DNA of 64,000 bases from an uncultured Oscillibacter sp. (lineage in GTDB: Bacteria > Bacillota > Clostridia > Oscillospirales > Oscillospiraceae): assembly GCA_910577405.1 (NCBI GenBank), contig CAJTMG010000010.1:29975-93974 (forward strand). The letters are read 5' to 3'. This document shows positions 26,177 to 34,355 of this stretch, piece by piece (position 1 is the first letter of the stretch; the number at the start of each line of letters is the position of its first letter). Both the position numbers and the translations under genes were made by a program. The notes beneath the pieces are model-generated. The model ran no database searches, was not told the DNA's origin, and worked only from the letters and a program-made list of their open reading frames with translations.

Positions 26177-27141
26177 GCGGTACAATTGATTGTGGATATC
26201 TGAGCGGAGGGTACGGCGTCCAACCGGGAAAACGTACGGAACAGAGCGCCGCGGCAAAGACTTCCAGCTTTCAGGAAATGGCGGTACAGGCCAGCAGGAA
26301 AAAAACCGATGCGTTTACCAGCGGCCCGGGCGGGCTTACAGGTATGCCGTGGACGCCTGCCAGCCTGATGGTGGACTTAACGGCGCGGTCCCAGAGCACG
26401 GAGGCTCCTTCCCTGGAAACCATGCTGAAAGCGAAATACCCCAACATCCACTACCATGTTTTTGACGCGGGCAGCAGCTATTGGAGAACACGGAACGACT
26501 ATCCCCACTATCTTCTGTATCAGGACGGCGACAAAGCAAAGGAAACGCTGGAATCCTGGCAGCCCAATGGTTCCAATCCCTTTTACGGCTCCATAGACGG
26601 CAGGTTTATCGCGCCGGAGGAAATTCATGCCCTGAGCCACGTGCCGCCGGGAAGCAAGGCTGTGGTCATCCATCCCAAGGTGCAGGAGCGCATGGAACAG
26701 GACCCGGCCTATGCGGAGGAGATTTTCAGGAAGATTGACACGTGGTTTTCCTTTGACAAAGCGCGGAACGAAGCCATACTGCCCGGCAGCACCTGGGATA
26801 TGTCGCAGGCCGTTGCCATCGGGGAGGACGGGAATATCTGCAATGCCTGTTCCTCCAGCGCCAACGGTGAAATAACCTGTTCCAGGAGCGGCTCTGACAG
26901 CGCGGAAAGCTGGTGGGATTTACGTATAGCCCGTCACGCTGAATTTATGAAGCTGGCGGCAGAGAAGCAGATCGAACGGCGCATACAGGCATCCGAACTG
27001 GCTGCGGCAAAAGCCCATCTCGCCGCCATGCTGAACAATGGAAATCTGCGGGAGATCTTTGGAGATGAGATTGCCGGGATTCCTACTGAAACCGTTCTGG
27101 CACTGACTCAGGCACGGGTCTGGGGCGGTATGATCATTTGA
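26173..27141 (+). CDS. Uncharacterised protein coupled to the LytTR/GHKL pair
   Basis: 322 residues, no signal peptide or membrane helix. The first ~80 residues are polar and Ser/Gln/Lys-rich. A folded central region follows (SLETMLKAKYPNIHYHVFD onward), then an Ala/Glu-rich helical C-terminus. Two Cys residues (NICNACSS) and a third (ITCSRSG) lie mid-protein. It resembles cytosolic Clostridia proteins of the DUF6033 type, but this is a weak recollection. The ATG overlaps the kinase stop and a strong terminator follows, making it the last gene of a three-gene operon. Confidence 0.8.
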   Translation: MSGTIDCGYLSGGYGVQPGKRTEQSAAAKTSSFQEMAVQASRKKTDAFTSGPGGLTGMPWTPASLMVDLTARSQSTEAPSLETMLKAKYPNIHYHVFDAGSSYWRTRNDYPHYLLYQDGDKAKETLESWQPNGSNPFYGSIDGRFIAPEEIHALSHVPPGSKAVVIHPKVQERMEQDPAYAEEIFRKIDTWFSFDKARNEAILPGSTWDMSQAVAIGEDGNICNACSSSANGEITCSRSGSDSAESWWDLRIARHAEFMKLAAEKQIERRIQASELAAAKAHLAAMLNNGNLREIFGDEIAGIPTETVLALTQARVWGGMII

Positions 27142-27163
27142 TAATCTTTGCCGCAGTAAGAAA

Positions 27164-27216
27164 GGCGCTCTTGTCCTGGTACAGTCGTTGTACCAAAGAC
27201 AGGAGCGCCGTTTTTG
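27164..27216 (+). terminator. Terminator of the LytTR operon
   Basis: GGCGCTC-T-TGTC pairs with GACA-G-GAGCGCC, with an inner GGTACA/TGTACC stem, followed by GTTTTTG. A strong intrinsic terminator 23 nt after the stop codon. Confidence 0.9.
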
Positions 27217-27256
27217 CGTCCGATCAAAGGGATTTCTCTGTTTTCCGCGGGTTTTC

Positions 27257-28516
27257 TTACGCTTTCCTCCACCGTTTCAGGGTCGGGAACCAGCTCCGCA
27301 TCATCTTTTCCGCTTCCTCACGGGGTCCAAAGGGACAGCCGTTTTCCTCGTTGAATTTCAGGTTAAAGGCAATGATGTCCTCCATAGAAGCGTCCGGCGC
27401 GGTAAAGGCTCCATTCTGATAGCAGTAGCGGCAGTAATCGACGCTGGGACCTCCGTCCGATTCCGTGCCCACATCCTCAGGCTTGTCCAAGGGCATACCG
27501 CAGCATTGACAAAATTTACGTTCTTCCATAGGAAATACCTCCTTATTTTCGGCTGGGTGTTCTCCCTCGCCTTTGATACAAGGATACGCCTCCAAACTTG
27601 ACAGGGCCTGTCCGGTTTCGTAAATCTCCAAAAGTTTTTTTGCCTCTCTGATCAGAATGTCCCGCCAATAACCAGGAGACAGCACCTCCAACTGACTGCC
27701 AAAGGACAGAAGGAACGACAGAAGCCATTGGTCCTCTGGAAAGCTGCACTCCACCAGCAAACAGCCGTCTGGTTCCCGCGCGATCTGCCTGGGATGGAAG
27801 TAATCCTGAACCCTCCAGGCGGCAGAGGGGGCGAACCGCAGCCGCAGGTCCACACCAGGCGTTCCAACGGGCGATGGAGCTTCCAAACGTTCCGGTGGAC
27901 GCCGCGGCGGGCAGGTTCCCTCTTCCAGAGCCAGGGATTCCATCCGGGACAGACGGAAGACGCGCCAGTCCTGCCGGGTCCGACAGTAGGCCGAGAGGTA
28001 CCAGCAGCCGCCCTTGAAGACCAAGCGTGCAGGCTCAACGGTCCGGCAGCTCTTCATCCCAGCGGAGCTGTAGTAGGTGAAGGACAGAGGCCGCCGGGTC
28101 AGGGCAGCCTTTTTTACCAGGGTGAAGGTCTCCCGCTCTGCCGAACCGCTGCCCCAGTCTGTGAAATCCACTTCCAGCCAGTCCCCGCCCTCCCGATGGA
28201 ACAGAGCGGTAAGCTGCGCCAGGGTCTCCTTTTCCGACGCGCCGCCGGTGGACAGCACAGCCTGAAGCGCAAACAGAATTTCATCCTGCTGCGCCTGGGA
28301 AAGCAGGGCCTTGTCCAGCACAAACTGCTCCATCAGACGAATCCCGCCGCCCTGTCCCTGCTGGGCAAATACCGGGATGCCCGCGGCGGAAAGGGCGTCC
28401 ACATCGCGATAGATGGTCCGTTCTGACACCTCCAGACGCTGAGCAAGCTCTTTGGCTGTAACGGCGCGCTTTTCCATCAGAAGATACAGAATTTCAAAAA
28501 GACGGCTGTTTTTCAT
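27257..28516 (-). CDS. WYL-domain transcriptional regulator fused to a zinc ribbon
   Basis: 419 residues. An N-terminal DeoR-like HTH (NSRLFEILYLLMEKRAVTAK..., residues ~1-60) and a WYL domain (~130-310; LSFTYYSSAGMKS, GCWYLSAYCRTRQDWRVFRL) are followed by a linker. The C-terminal 90 residues have CQCCGMPLDKP and YCRYCYQNG, a putative zinc-ribbon domain that is normally an independent protein. An internal AGGAGG plus ATG lies exactly at the junction, suggesting two formerly separate genes joined by loss of a stop codon. WYL domains sense small ligands or nucleic acids; targets unknown. The start at 28516 has an AAGGAT site. Confidence 0.88.
   Translation of the reverse strand: MKNSRLFEILYLLMEKRAVTAKELAQRLEVSERTIYRDVDALSAAGIPVFAQQGQGGGIRLMEQFVLDKALLSQAQQDEILFALQAVLSTGGASEKETLAQLTALFHREGGDWLEVDFTDWGSGSAERETFTLVKKAALTRRPLSFTYYSSAGMKSCRTVEPARLVFKGGCWYLSAYCRTRQDWRVFRLSRMESLALEEGTCPPRRPPERLEAPSPVGTPGVDLRLRFAPSAAWRVQDYFHPRQIAREPDGCLLVECSFPEDQWLLSFLLSFGSQLEVLSPGYWRDILIREAKKLLEIYETGQALSSLEAYPCIKGEGEHPAENKEVFPMEERKFCQCCGMPLDKPEDVGTESDGGPSVDYCRYCYQNGAFTAPDASMEDIIAFNLKFNEENGCPFGPREEAEKMMRSWFPTLKRWRKA
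27527..27543 (-). promoter_or_regulatory. Internal Shine-Dalgarno and ATG for the zinc-ribbon part
   Basis: AGGAGG (27538-27543) lies 8 nt before an in-frame ATG (27529-27527) that begins MEERKFCQCC. A separate 90-residue zinc-ribbon protein spanning 27257-27529 could be made from the same mRNA in addition to the fusion. Confidence 0.65.
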
Positions 28517-28568
28517 TACTATCATCCTTTTTCCTGGAAAATGGAGAAGCGCAGCAGTCTGTCTCCAA

Positions 28569-28613
28569 CGCGCCGCTTTTCAGGATTCAGGAAAGCCTTG
28601 CAAATGCGGCGCG
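28569..28613 (-). terminator. Hairpin at the 3' end of the kinase gene
   Basis: A perfect 8-bp stem, CGCGCCGC/GCGGCGCG, whose loop contains the kinase stop codon. No T-tract follows, so it may be an RNA-stabilising hairpin or an inefficient terminator. Confidence 0.4.
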
Positions 28614-29575
28614 CTTCTTCTGCAAGCCTGTTTCACCTGAGCAGACTGGCCTTTCAGTTCATCAGAATCCGCAAAGACAATACCAGCACTTCCAGAATCC
28701 TGGGGCCGCGAAAAGACCAGCCTGATTTCCAGACAGTCCCCGGTGATTTCAGCGGATACCTGTCCAGCCATATGTTCCATCAGCTCCCGTACGATAGAAA
28801 GTCCCAGCCCAGCCCCGGCCTTTCCCCGGACAGAACCACCCTGATAGAACCGGTCAAACAGATGCTCAGGATCGGGTCTGGCGTCGGGAAGCAGACTGTT
28901 GGAAAAACAGATTACCCCATCCTGGCCGGAGACTGTCAGCCCCCCGTCGCCGTGACGAAGGACGTTGACCAACAGATTCCGGTACACCCGCCCCAGGGCT
29001 TCCGGATTGGCCCAGACCTCCATATCTTCCCGGTCAAAGCGCAGTTCCGGCTCCACCCCTGCCGCTTCCAGACGGGGATAAAATTCCGCCAGCGCGTCCC
29101 AAAGGGGAGGAAGGGCCGCTGTTTTCCTGCATTCCAAGGGAAGAGAACCGCCTTGCAGCCGGGTGTAAAGAAACAGCTCTTCCAACAGCTCTTCCAGCTC
29201 CTCCAGACGTTTTTGCACAATGCCCAGATACTCCGCCTGACGTTCCGGCTCTCCCTCCAGAAGCTGTAGGTAACCCATGGCCCCTGCCAGCGGCGTGCGG
29301 ATATCGTGGGAGATGCAGGCCATGGTGTATTTCAGCTCCCGCTCCTGCTTCAACGCCTCCAGCCGAAGCCTCCGTCCTTCCTCCAGCCGGGCGTTCATTG
29401 CCTGACACAGCCGCCTTGACGCCCTGCCGGACATCCGCACCGTCAGACGCAGATTGCTCTCCGCCGGGGTTTCCTCCAGCGTACGGGCCATTTCCAGCAT
29501 CTGGGCGCGACAGGACCATAGACGCAGAACCGCGATCCCAAGAGCGGCAAGGGCGAAAATCAGAGCAGGCAGCAT
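28580..29575 (-). CDS. Sensor histidine kinase of the two-component/ABC module
   Basis: 331 residues. One N-terminal membrane helix (~3-20), a HAMP-like linker, H-box YTMACISHDIRTPLAG, N-box NPEALGRVYRNLLVNVLRHG and G-box GKAGAGLGLSIV. The ATPase domain should end near residue 285; the remaining ~45 residues (from SRPQDSGSAG) are unlike a kinase and run through the 3' hairpin, so the natural stop may have been lost. It follows the permease by 12 nt. It probably phosphorylates the OmpR-type regulator of the same operon. Confidence 0.9.
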   Translation of the reverse strand: MLPALIFALAALGIAVLRLWSCRAQMLEMARTLEETPAESNLRLTVRMSGRASRRLCQAMNARLEEGRRLRLEALKQERELKYTMACISHDIRTPLAGAMGYLQLLEGEPERQAEYLGIVQKRLEELEELLEELFLYTRLQGGSLPLECRKTAALPPLWDALAEFYPRLEAAGVEPELRFDREDMEVWANPEALGRVYRNLLVNVLRHGDGGLTVSGQDGVICFSNSLLPDARPDPEHLFDRFYQGGSVRGKAGAGLGLSIVRELMEHMAGQVSAEITGDCLEIRLVFSRPQDSGSAGIVFADSDELKGQSAQVKQACRRSAPHLQGFPES

Positions 29576-29587
29576 GGAAATTCCTCC

Positions 29588-30400
29588 TTAAATATCCCGC
29601 TTTTCCATAGACACCAGGCTTACAGTTCCATAAAAGACCGTCCAGGCAGTCACGCAGACCAGAACAATTCCAATCGGAACAATCCCGCTTTCGGACGTGT
29701 AGACGCCTTTTACCACAGCGGCGAGAAAATACTGCTCCAGGGGAGGCCAGCGGAACATTTTACCCAGCGTCCCTACCAAAGCGACCGTCAGCCCGCTTCC
29801 GGATACCAGGGACAGAATGATGCCCAGCGTCGTGTTTCTGGTCAGCAGAACCAGGGCCAGAGCCATAAGAGCAAAGGCCCAGTGGGGCAGCCACATCCAA
29901 AGGCCATACTGTAAAATCTGCGAAATCGAATCCAGCGCCGGGTACATATGAATCAGTAAGGGGGTCAGCAGCATCAGCAGGACGGATAAAACGGTAATCA
30001 CTCCGCTGTAGACGCCCGCCAGCAGGATTTTTGCCAACACATAGTCCCGGCGGCGCTCGACAGAACAGATATTCTTAATAAAGCCGCTGGAGAAATCGCC
30101 GTTGACAAACAGCGTCATCCCAATCCCGGTCATAACCAGCAAAAAGCCGCTTCCCAAGGTTTCGTGCATAAGGTCCAACTGTGACATATCATGGATATAC
30201 TCGCTCATCACGCGGTCAGACTCTGTAATCTCCGCCCCTTGAGCTTCCATGTTGTCCATTATTTCCGGGTCCGCGACAGCATAAGCCATGACGGTCACCA
30301 TAATCAGCAGCACCGCCGTCACGACCAGGATGATATAGAAACTGCGGTTTTTGAACAGACGCCGCAAATCCATGCGCAGCAGGTTAGACATGATCCGCAC
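29588..30400 (-). CDS. ABC-2 type transporter permease
   Basis: 270 residues with about six membrane helices: RSFYIILVVTAVLLIMVTVMA at ~20-40, then a soluble loop (~45-75) and further helices. The layout resembles bacitracin/lantibiotic-resistance ABC-2 permeases. The start overlaps the ATPase gene by 17 nt. With the ATP-binding protein it would form an exporter or membrane-protection complex whose expression is controlled by the flanking two-component genes. Confidence 0.88.
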   Translation of the reverse strand: MRIMSNLLRMDLRRLFKNRSFYIILVVTAVLLIMVTVMAYAVADPEIMDNMEAQGAEITESDRVMSEYIHDMSQLDLMHETLGSGFLLVMTGIGMTLFVNGDFSSGFIKNICSVERRRDYVLAKILLAGVYSGVITVLSVLLMLLTPLLIHMYPALDSISQILQYGLWMWLPHWAFALMALALVLLTRNTTLGIILSLVSGSGLTVALVGTLGKMFRWPPLEQYFLAAVVKGVYTSESGIVPIGIVLVCVTAWTVFYGTVSLVSMEKRDI

Positions 30401-31295
30401 CTCCCATACGCTCCAGAAAATAGCTCTCCAAATCCTGACGGTGCAGGCTCAGCTCCGTTACCGCGATCCCCGCACGCGCCAGAATCTGTCCAACAGCTCC
30501 GGCGTCCACGGTCTCATAAATGCGAAGCTCCCCTTCCGGACGCATTTCCAAGCGGTTCAGACAAAGCTCCCGTTCCAGCAGAGCCGCGGTCTTCTGGGGC
30601 TGGTCTGTTTTCAGATGCAGATAGTCCGTGCATTTCTGCGCAAGCTCCCCGGCGTTGATTTCCTCTGCCATCCGGCCCTGTTGGATGATGCCATAACGGG
30701 TGGCCATCTTGCTCAGCTCGCCCAAAATATGAGAGCTGATCACCAAAGTCAGGCCCCGCTCACGGTTCAGCCGCAGAAGAAGCTCCCGCATTTCCCGTAT
30801 GCCCTCCGGGTCCAGACCGTTGATCGGTTCGTCCAGCAGCAGAAGGTCCGGCCCGCCCAGAAGCGCCAGCCCAACGCCTAACCGCTGTTTCATGCCCATA
30901 GAATACTGCTTCACCGGCTTCTTCTCCTGGGAAGGCAGGCCCACCGTCTCCATGATTTCGTCCACCTGCCGCTCCGGACTGTCCAGCCCCAGCAGAACGC
31001 CATAGAGCCGCAGGTTTTCGCGCCCGCTCAAATCGGGGTAAAGTCCCGGCTGTTCAATCAAGGCTCCCACCCGGCGGCGGGCTACCGTGTCTTGGACGGG
31101 CTTGCCGAAGATCAGCGCTTCCCCTTGCGTCGGCCGGGCCAGTCCGCACAGGAGCTTCAGGGTGGTGGACTTGCCCGCGCCGTTCCGCCCTATAAAGCCG
31201 TAAACATCCCCCTGCTCTACATTCAGGTTCAGATGGTCTACCGCCCAGTTGTCCTTGTAGCGCTTGGACAGGCCCATCGTCTGTATCACTGCCAT
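30384..31295 (-). CDS. ABC transporter ATP-binding protein (BcrA-like)
   Basis: 303 residues. Walker A GRNGAGKST, signature YSMGMKQRLGVG, Walker B LLLLDEPINGLDPEG and the switch histidine in LVISSHILGE are intact. The C-terminal ~80 residues form the extension seen in peptide-antibiotic resistance ATPases. It follows the response regulator by 86 nt and overlaps the permease gene. The module is probably induced by and protects against a cell-envelope-active peptide (inference from gene order). Confidence 0.93.
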   Translation of the reverse strand: MAVIQTMGLSKRYKDNWAVDHLNLNVEQGDVYGFIGRNGAGKSTTLKLLCGLARPTQGEALIFGKPVQDTVARRRVGALIEQPGLYPDLSGRENLRLYGVLLGLDSPERQVDEIMETVGLPSQEKKPVKQYSMGMKQRLGVGLALLGGPDLLLLDEPINGLDPEGIREMRELLLRLNRERGLTLVISSHILGELSKMATRYGIIQQGRMAEEINAGELAQKCTDYLHLKTDQPQKTAALLERELCLNRLEMRPEGELRIYETVDAGAVGQILARAGIAVTELSLHRQDLESYFLERMGGADHV

Positions 31296-31381
31296 AAATC
31301 AGCCTCCTTTTCTGTTTGCAGGTACAGTCTGACAGGCAAATGTCCAAACATCGCAAAGAAAAGGTAAAGAAAGTGCAAAGT

Positions 31382-32053
31382 TTACTCCGCCAGCCGGAAC
31401 CCAATGCCCCATACAGTCTGGATGTAGCCGTCCGTGCCGCTGGGACGCAGTTTTGCTCGAATGTTGCTGATATGGACGGTGATGGTCTTGTCCTCCACGG
31501 CATACGCCTCCTGCCAGACCGCCTCGTAAATCTGCTGCTTGGTGAATACCCGCTTGGGACAGCCCGCCAGCAGTTCCACAATCCTGAACTCATGGGCAGT
31601 AAGATTCACCGGCAGTCCCGCGGCGGTCAGGGTCATTTCCTCCGTGTTCAGCGTCCACTCCCGGTAATGCAGAAGCGTCCCCACAGGCCCGGCGCTGGCA
31701 TGACGGAGCTGCACCAGTATTCTGGCCCATAGCTCCTCCAGCTGATAGGGCTTGGTCAGGTAGTCGTCCGCCCCCAGGCCCAGAAGCGCCACCTTGTCGG
31801 ACAGTTCCGTTTTCGCCGACAGTACAATCACCGGCGTGCGGCTGCTCCTGCGGATCTCCGTGATCAGCTCGCTGCCGGACAGCCCGGGGAGCATCAAGTC
31901 TGCAAGCAGCAGGTCCGCGCCGACGGTCTGCCAGAGCAAACGGCCTTCCGTCCCCGAATACGCCTGACTGCACTGACAGCCTTTCCGTCGCAGATATTCG
32001 GCGGTGGAGTTATTGATATCAGTATCATCTTCTATTATCAGAATGTGGGGCAT
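31382..32053 (-). CDS. OmpR/PhoB-family response regulator
   Basis: 223 residues. The receiver has IIEDDTD, phosphoacceptor LLADLMLPG and the Lys of YLTKPYQLEEL; the winged-helix effector contains ELLAGCPKRVFTKQQIYEAVW and VHISNIRAKLRPSG. First gene of the operon regulator-ATPase-permease-kinase. A GGAGG site lies 7 nt before the ATG and a TATAAT box lies at 32082-32087, with only a weak -35. Confidence 0.94.
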   Translation of the reverse strand: MPHILIIEDDTDINNSTAEYLRRKGCQCSQAYSGTEGRLLWQTVGADLLLADLMLPGLSGSELITEIRRSSRTPVIVLSAKTELSDKVALLGLGADDYLTKPYQLEELWARILVQLRHASAGPVGTLLHYREWTLNTEEMTLTAAGLPVNLTAHEFRIVELLAGCPKRVFTKQQIYEAVWQEAYAVEDKTITVHISNIRAKLRPSGTDGYIQTVWGIGFRLAE

Positions 32054-32343
32054 ATGTCCGCCTCCTCAGTCAGTTTTGAAAATTATACCGCATCCAGGGC
32101 CGCAAGAAAATACCTTTGCGTCAAAAAACTTTTCCTGCTGTCATAAAATCTTCCCCGCATTGCTTCCGATCTTTCCGCAGCGCGATGTCCTGCCATACCC
32201 CCTGCTCCCCGCGCTTCTCCATCACCGGCGCTGCAACCGTATTCTCCGGGAACGGCGTCTTCCTCATGGAGTTCCGGAGCGCGGAGCAGTCAAGAGGAAC
32301 TATGAAAAGAAGAAGGAAAATTTCTGCGTTTGTCAATCAGATA
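32054..32343. other. Intergenic region between two minus-strand operons
   Basis: About 290 nt. It holds the likely -10 box (TATAAT on the minus strand, 32082-32087) of the response-regulator operon. The rest is a mixed-composition stretch in which no gene or known RNA could be supported. Confidence 0.5.
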
Positions 32344-32375
32344 TAAAAATGCGAGGTGGAAGCTCCGCCCCGCAT
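32344..32375 (-). terminator. Terminator after the PilZ gene
   Basis: Minus-strand ATGCGGGGCGGA pairs with TCCACCTCGCAT around a short loop and is followed by TTTTATA. It lies 10 nt after the stop codon. Confidence 0.82.
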
Positions 32376-32384
32376 TCTGATGAT

Positions 32385-33080
32385 TCAAGAATGTCCTCTT
32401 TTTTTCCGCTGCGCCGCAAAAATGTTCTGTGTTATTTGCTCCTGATCGGCCTCAGTCAGTCCCAAAAACTGGCATCCATACTCAATCTTTCCTTCATCTT
32501 TCTCAATAACGCGAACAACTTGGGCATACATCGCAGATTCTGGCCTGTCCTCTAACAACCGGACCTTCAGCAGGAACTTATCTCCTTCATAGTATCGGTA
32601 CTCTGAACTGACACTGGCCCCGCCTATGCTGATATTCAACAGTTTGCAGGGCTTTTCTCCGATTGTCAACCCGCTGAACATAGTAATGGTAGCGTCAAGA
32701 TTTGTCTCTAATCGGAAGAAAGCGCGGTCGTTTCCGATTCGGACCACGGTCAATTCTTCAACCTTCCATATATGCCTGGGGCTGGGCGTAATGATCCCCT
32801 CCATGCAGACCGCTTTACGCTCGTAATCGCTGTACCCTCTAATTTTAACATGGAGAGCTTCAGCGTCCTCGGCAGCCTCATATTCTGAATACTGATGCAG
32901 TTCCGCTTTGTTTCCATTTAAGCCAAGAAGCTTTGCCACAAAAAGTACCTGTCCCTTATCTGTCGTTACTTCCACCCGCATACCGGAATAAATATCCAAT
33001 TCCTCCGTACTGTCTGCCTGTTTGCCTTTCTGGGGCCGCTGTCCCTTTGCTTTCTTATTGAAAAGATTCAATAAATTCAC
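32385..33080 (-). CDS. PilZ-domain c-di-GMP-binding protein (YcgR-like)
   Basis: 231 residues: a basic N-terminus, an N-terminal beta domain of the YcgR type (~30-105), then PilZ (~115-225). The c-di-GMP-binding elements RxxxR (RAFFR) and [DN]xSxxG (NISIGG) are both present, so ligand binding is expected. It lies 51 nt downstream of a diguanylate cyclase gene in the same orientation, giving a synthesis-and-readout pair. Outputs of such proteins include motility or exopolysaccharide control; no flagellar gene is nearby. Confidence 0.9.
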   Translation of the reverse strand: MNLLNLFNKKAKGQRPQKGKQADSTEELDIYSGMRVEVTTDKGQVLFVAKLLGLNGNKAELHQYSEYEAAEDAEALHVKIRGYSDYERKAVCMEGIITPSPRHIWKVEELTVVRIGNDRAFFRLETNLDATITMFSGLTIGEKPCKLLNISIGGASVSSEYRYYEGDKFLLKVRLLEDRPESAMYAQVVRVIEKDEGKIEYGCQFLGLTEADQEQITQNIFAAQRKKRGHS

Positions 33081-33131
33081 GATTTACCTCCTGTATAAAC
33101 CTGCTGATCCGTGCGTTCCATGTTCATCAGG

Positions 33132-34052
33132 CTATCTTTTCTCCCACAACTGTTTCAGATTTTCATCAGCCCAGACCACCCTGTTCCGGCCCGCTTTCTT
33201 AGCATCGTACAACATAGTATCTGCTACTTTTAAGTAAAAATCATAGGTGCTCTTCCTGTCGGGGACGATGGTGACGCCGCCGATGCTGATCGTAACCCAT
33301 TGAGAGACGGACGGGTCATGGGAAATATGCAGGTCTTCCACTGCCTGACGGATTTTCTTCAAATGGGCAAACATCCGTTCCGAATTTTCACCCAGAGACA
33401 GCGCGACAAATTCCTCGCCTCCATAGCGGGCCAGAAAATCTGTACTGCGCTTTAAATAGGAAACGGCTGTCTGTGCTACGGCCGCAATCACTTTGTCCCC
33501 AGCGGGATGGCCAAAGGTATCATTATACACTTTAAAGCGGTCAATATCAAACATACAGATGGAGAACGGAACGCTCAGGCGGATCGCTTCACTCCACTTT
33601 GTGGCGCTGTACCATTCATACCTGCGCCGGTTGGGAATTCCTGTCAGCTGGTCGGTCATGGATTGCTGCTCGATCTGCCTGCGATATTTGTAGAGTTTGA
33701 TATGTGTGTTGACCCTTGCCTTAACGATCAGGGGAATGTATGGCTTTGTAATATAATCCACGGCTCCTAAAACAAGTCCACGCTGCTCATTCGTCACATC
33801 TGCAAGGCTGGTAATCAAGATGACCGGGATGCTTTGAGTCACGATTTGTTCCTGCAACATTTTCAGCAGCGTAAAACCGTCCATCCCCGGCATAACGACA
33901 TCCAACAGAATCAGTGAAAAGTTTTCTTCACTCGCCCAACGCAGTCCATCTTCCGCTCTCTGCGCGACGGTAACGTCATACTCGTCCTCCAGAATGGCTT
34001 TCAATTGAGCTGCCTGTACAATACTGTCATCCACGATTAATACTTTTTCCAT
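33132..34052 (-). CDS. Response regulator diguanylate cyclase (REC-GGDEF)
   Basis: 306 residues. The receiver domain (1-~120) has VLIVDDS, phosphoacceptor LILLDVVMPG and the Lys of YITKPY. The GGDEF domain (~140-306) has the active-site motif GGEEF and the substrate-binding MFDIDRFKVYND, so it should be catalytically active in making c-di-GMP from GTP. No obvious inhibitory RxxD is seen before GGEEF. The ATG at 34052 (MEKVLIVDD) has GGAGG 8 nt upstream; an in-frame ATG at 34067 also has a fair site. Confidence 0.93.
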   Translation of the reverse strand: MEKVLIVDDSIVQAAQLKAILEDEYDVTVAQRAEDGLRWASEENFSLILLDVVMPGMDGFTLLKMLQEQIVTQSIPVILITSLADVTNEQRGLVLGAVDYITKPYIPLIVKARVNTHIKLYKYRRQIEQQSMTDQLTGIPNRRRYEWYSATKWSEAIRLSVPFSICMFDIDRFKVYNDTFGHPAGDKVIAAVAQTAVSYLKRSTDFLARYGGEEFVALSLGENSERMFAHLKKIRQAVEDLHISHDPSVSQWVTISIGGVTIVPDRKSTYDFYLKVADTMLYDAKKAGRNRVVWADENLKQLWEKR

Positions 34053-34173
34053 AATCGCATCCTCCATTTTGTTTCCTCAAGCTGTCTGTCAACCACTTCA
34101 TTTTTATTATGTTGCATTTGCATTTCACTTGTAGCCCGATGCCCTGATTTCAATAATAAAGAGCACAAACGGT

Positions 34174-34299
34174 CTGAACAGCCCCCCTAGCCATTGAACC
34201 GCATTCCCCAAACGGGCATATTCAGCGAGGGGTATTCCCAGTTTTCATCACAGAAAAAGGGGGGGGACGCCGTACTTTCAGCGACTGGGGCTGTTCCAG
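34174..34299. mobile_element. Possible MITE-like element with terminal inverted repeats
   Basis: A non-coding stretch of about 126 bp bounded by GAACAGCCCC (34176-34185) and its exact complement GGGGCTGTTC (34287-34296), with CTG/CAG just outside. It contains a G-run and several short self-complementary pieces. The layout resembles a miniature inverted-repeat element, but no clear target-site duplication was found; it could also be a structured RNA in the leader of the cyclase gene. Confidence 0.35.
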
Positions 34300-34355
34300 G
34301 TGAGTGAATATTCATTATCACTTGGCTGAAACGAACCGCCTCTCAGCAGCGCATT

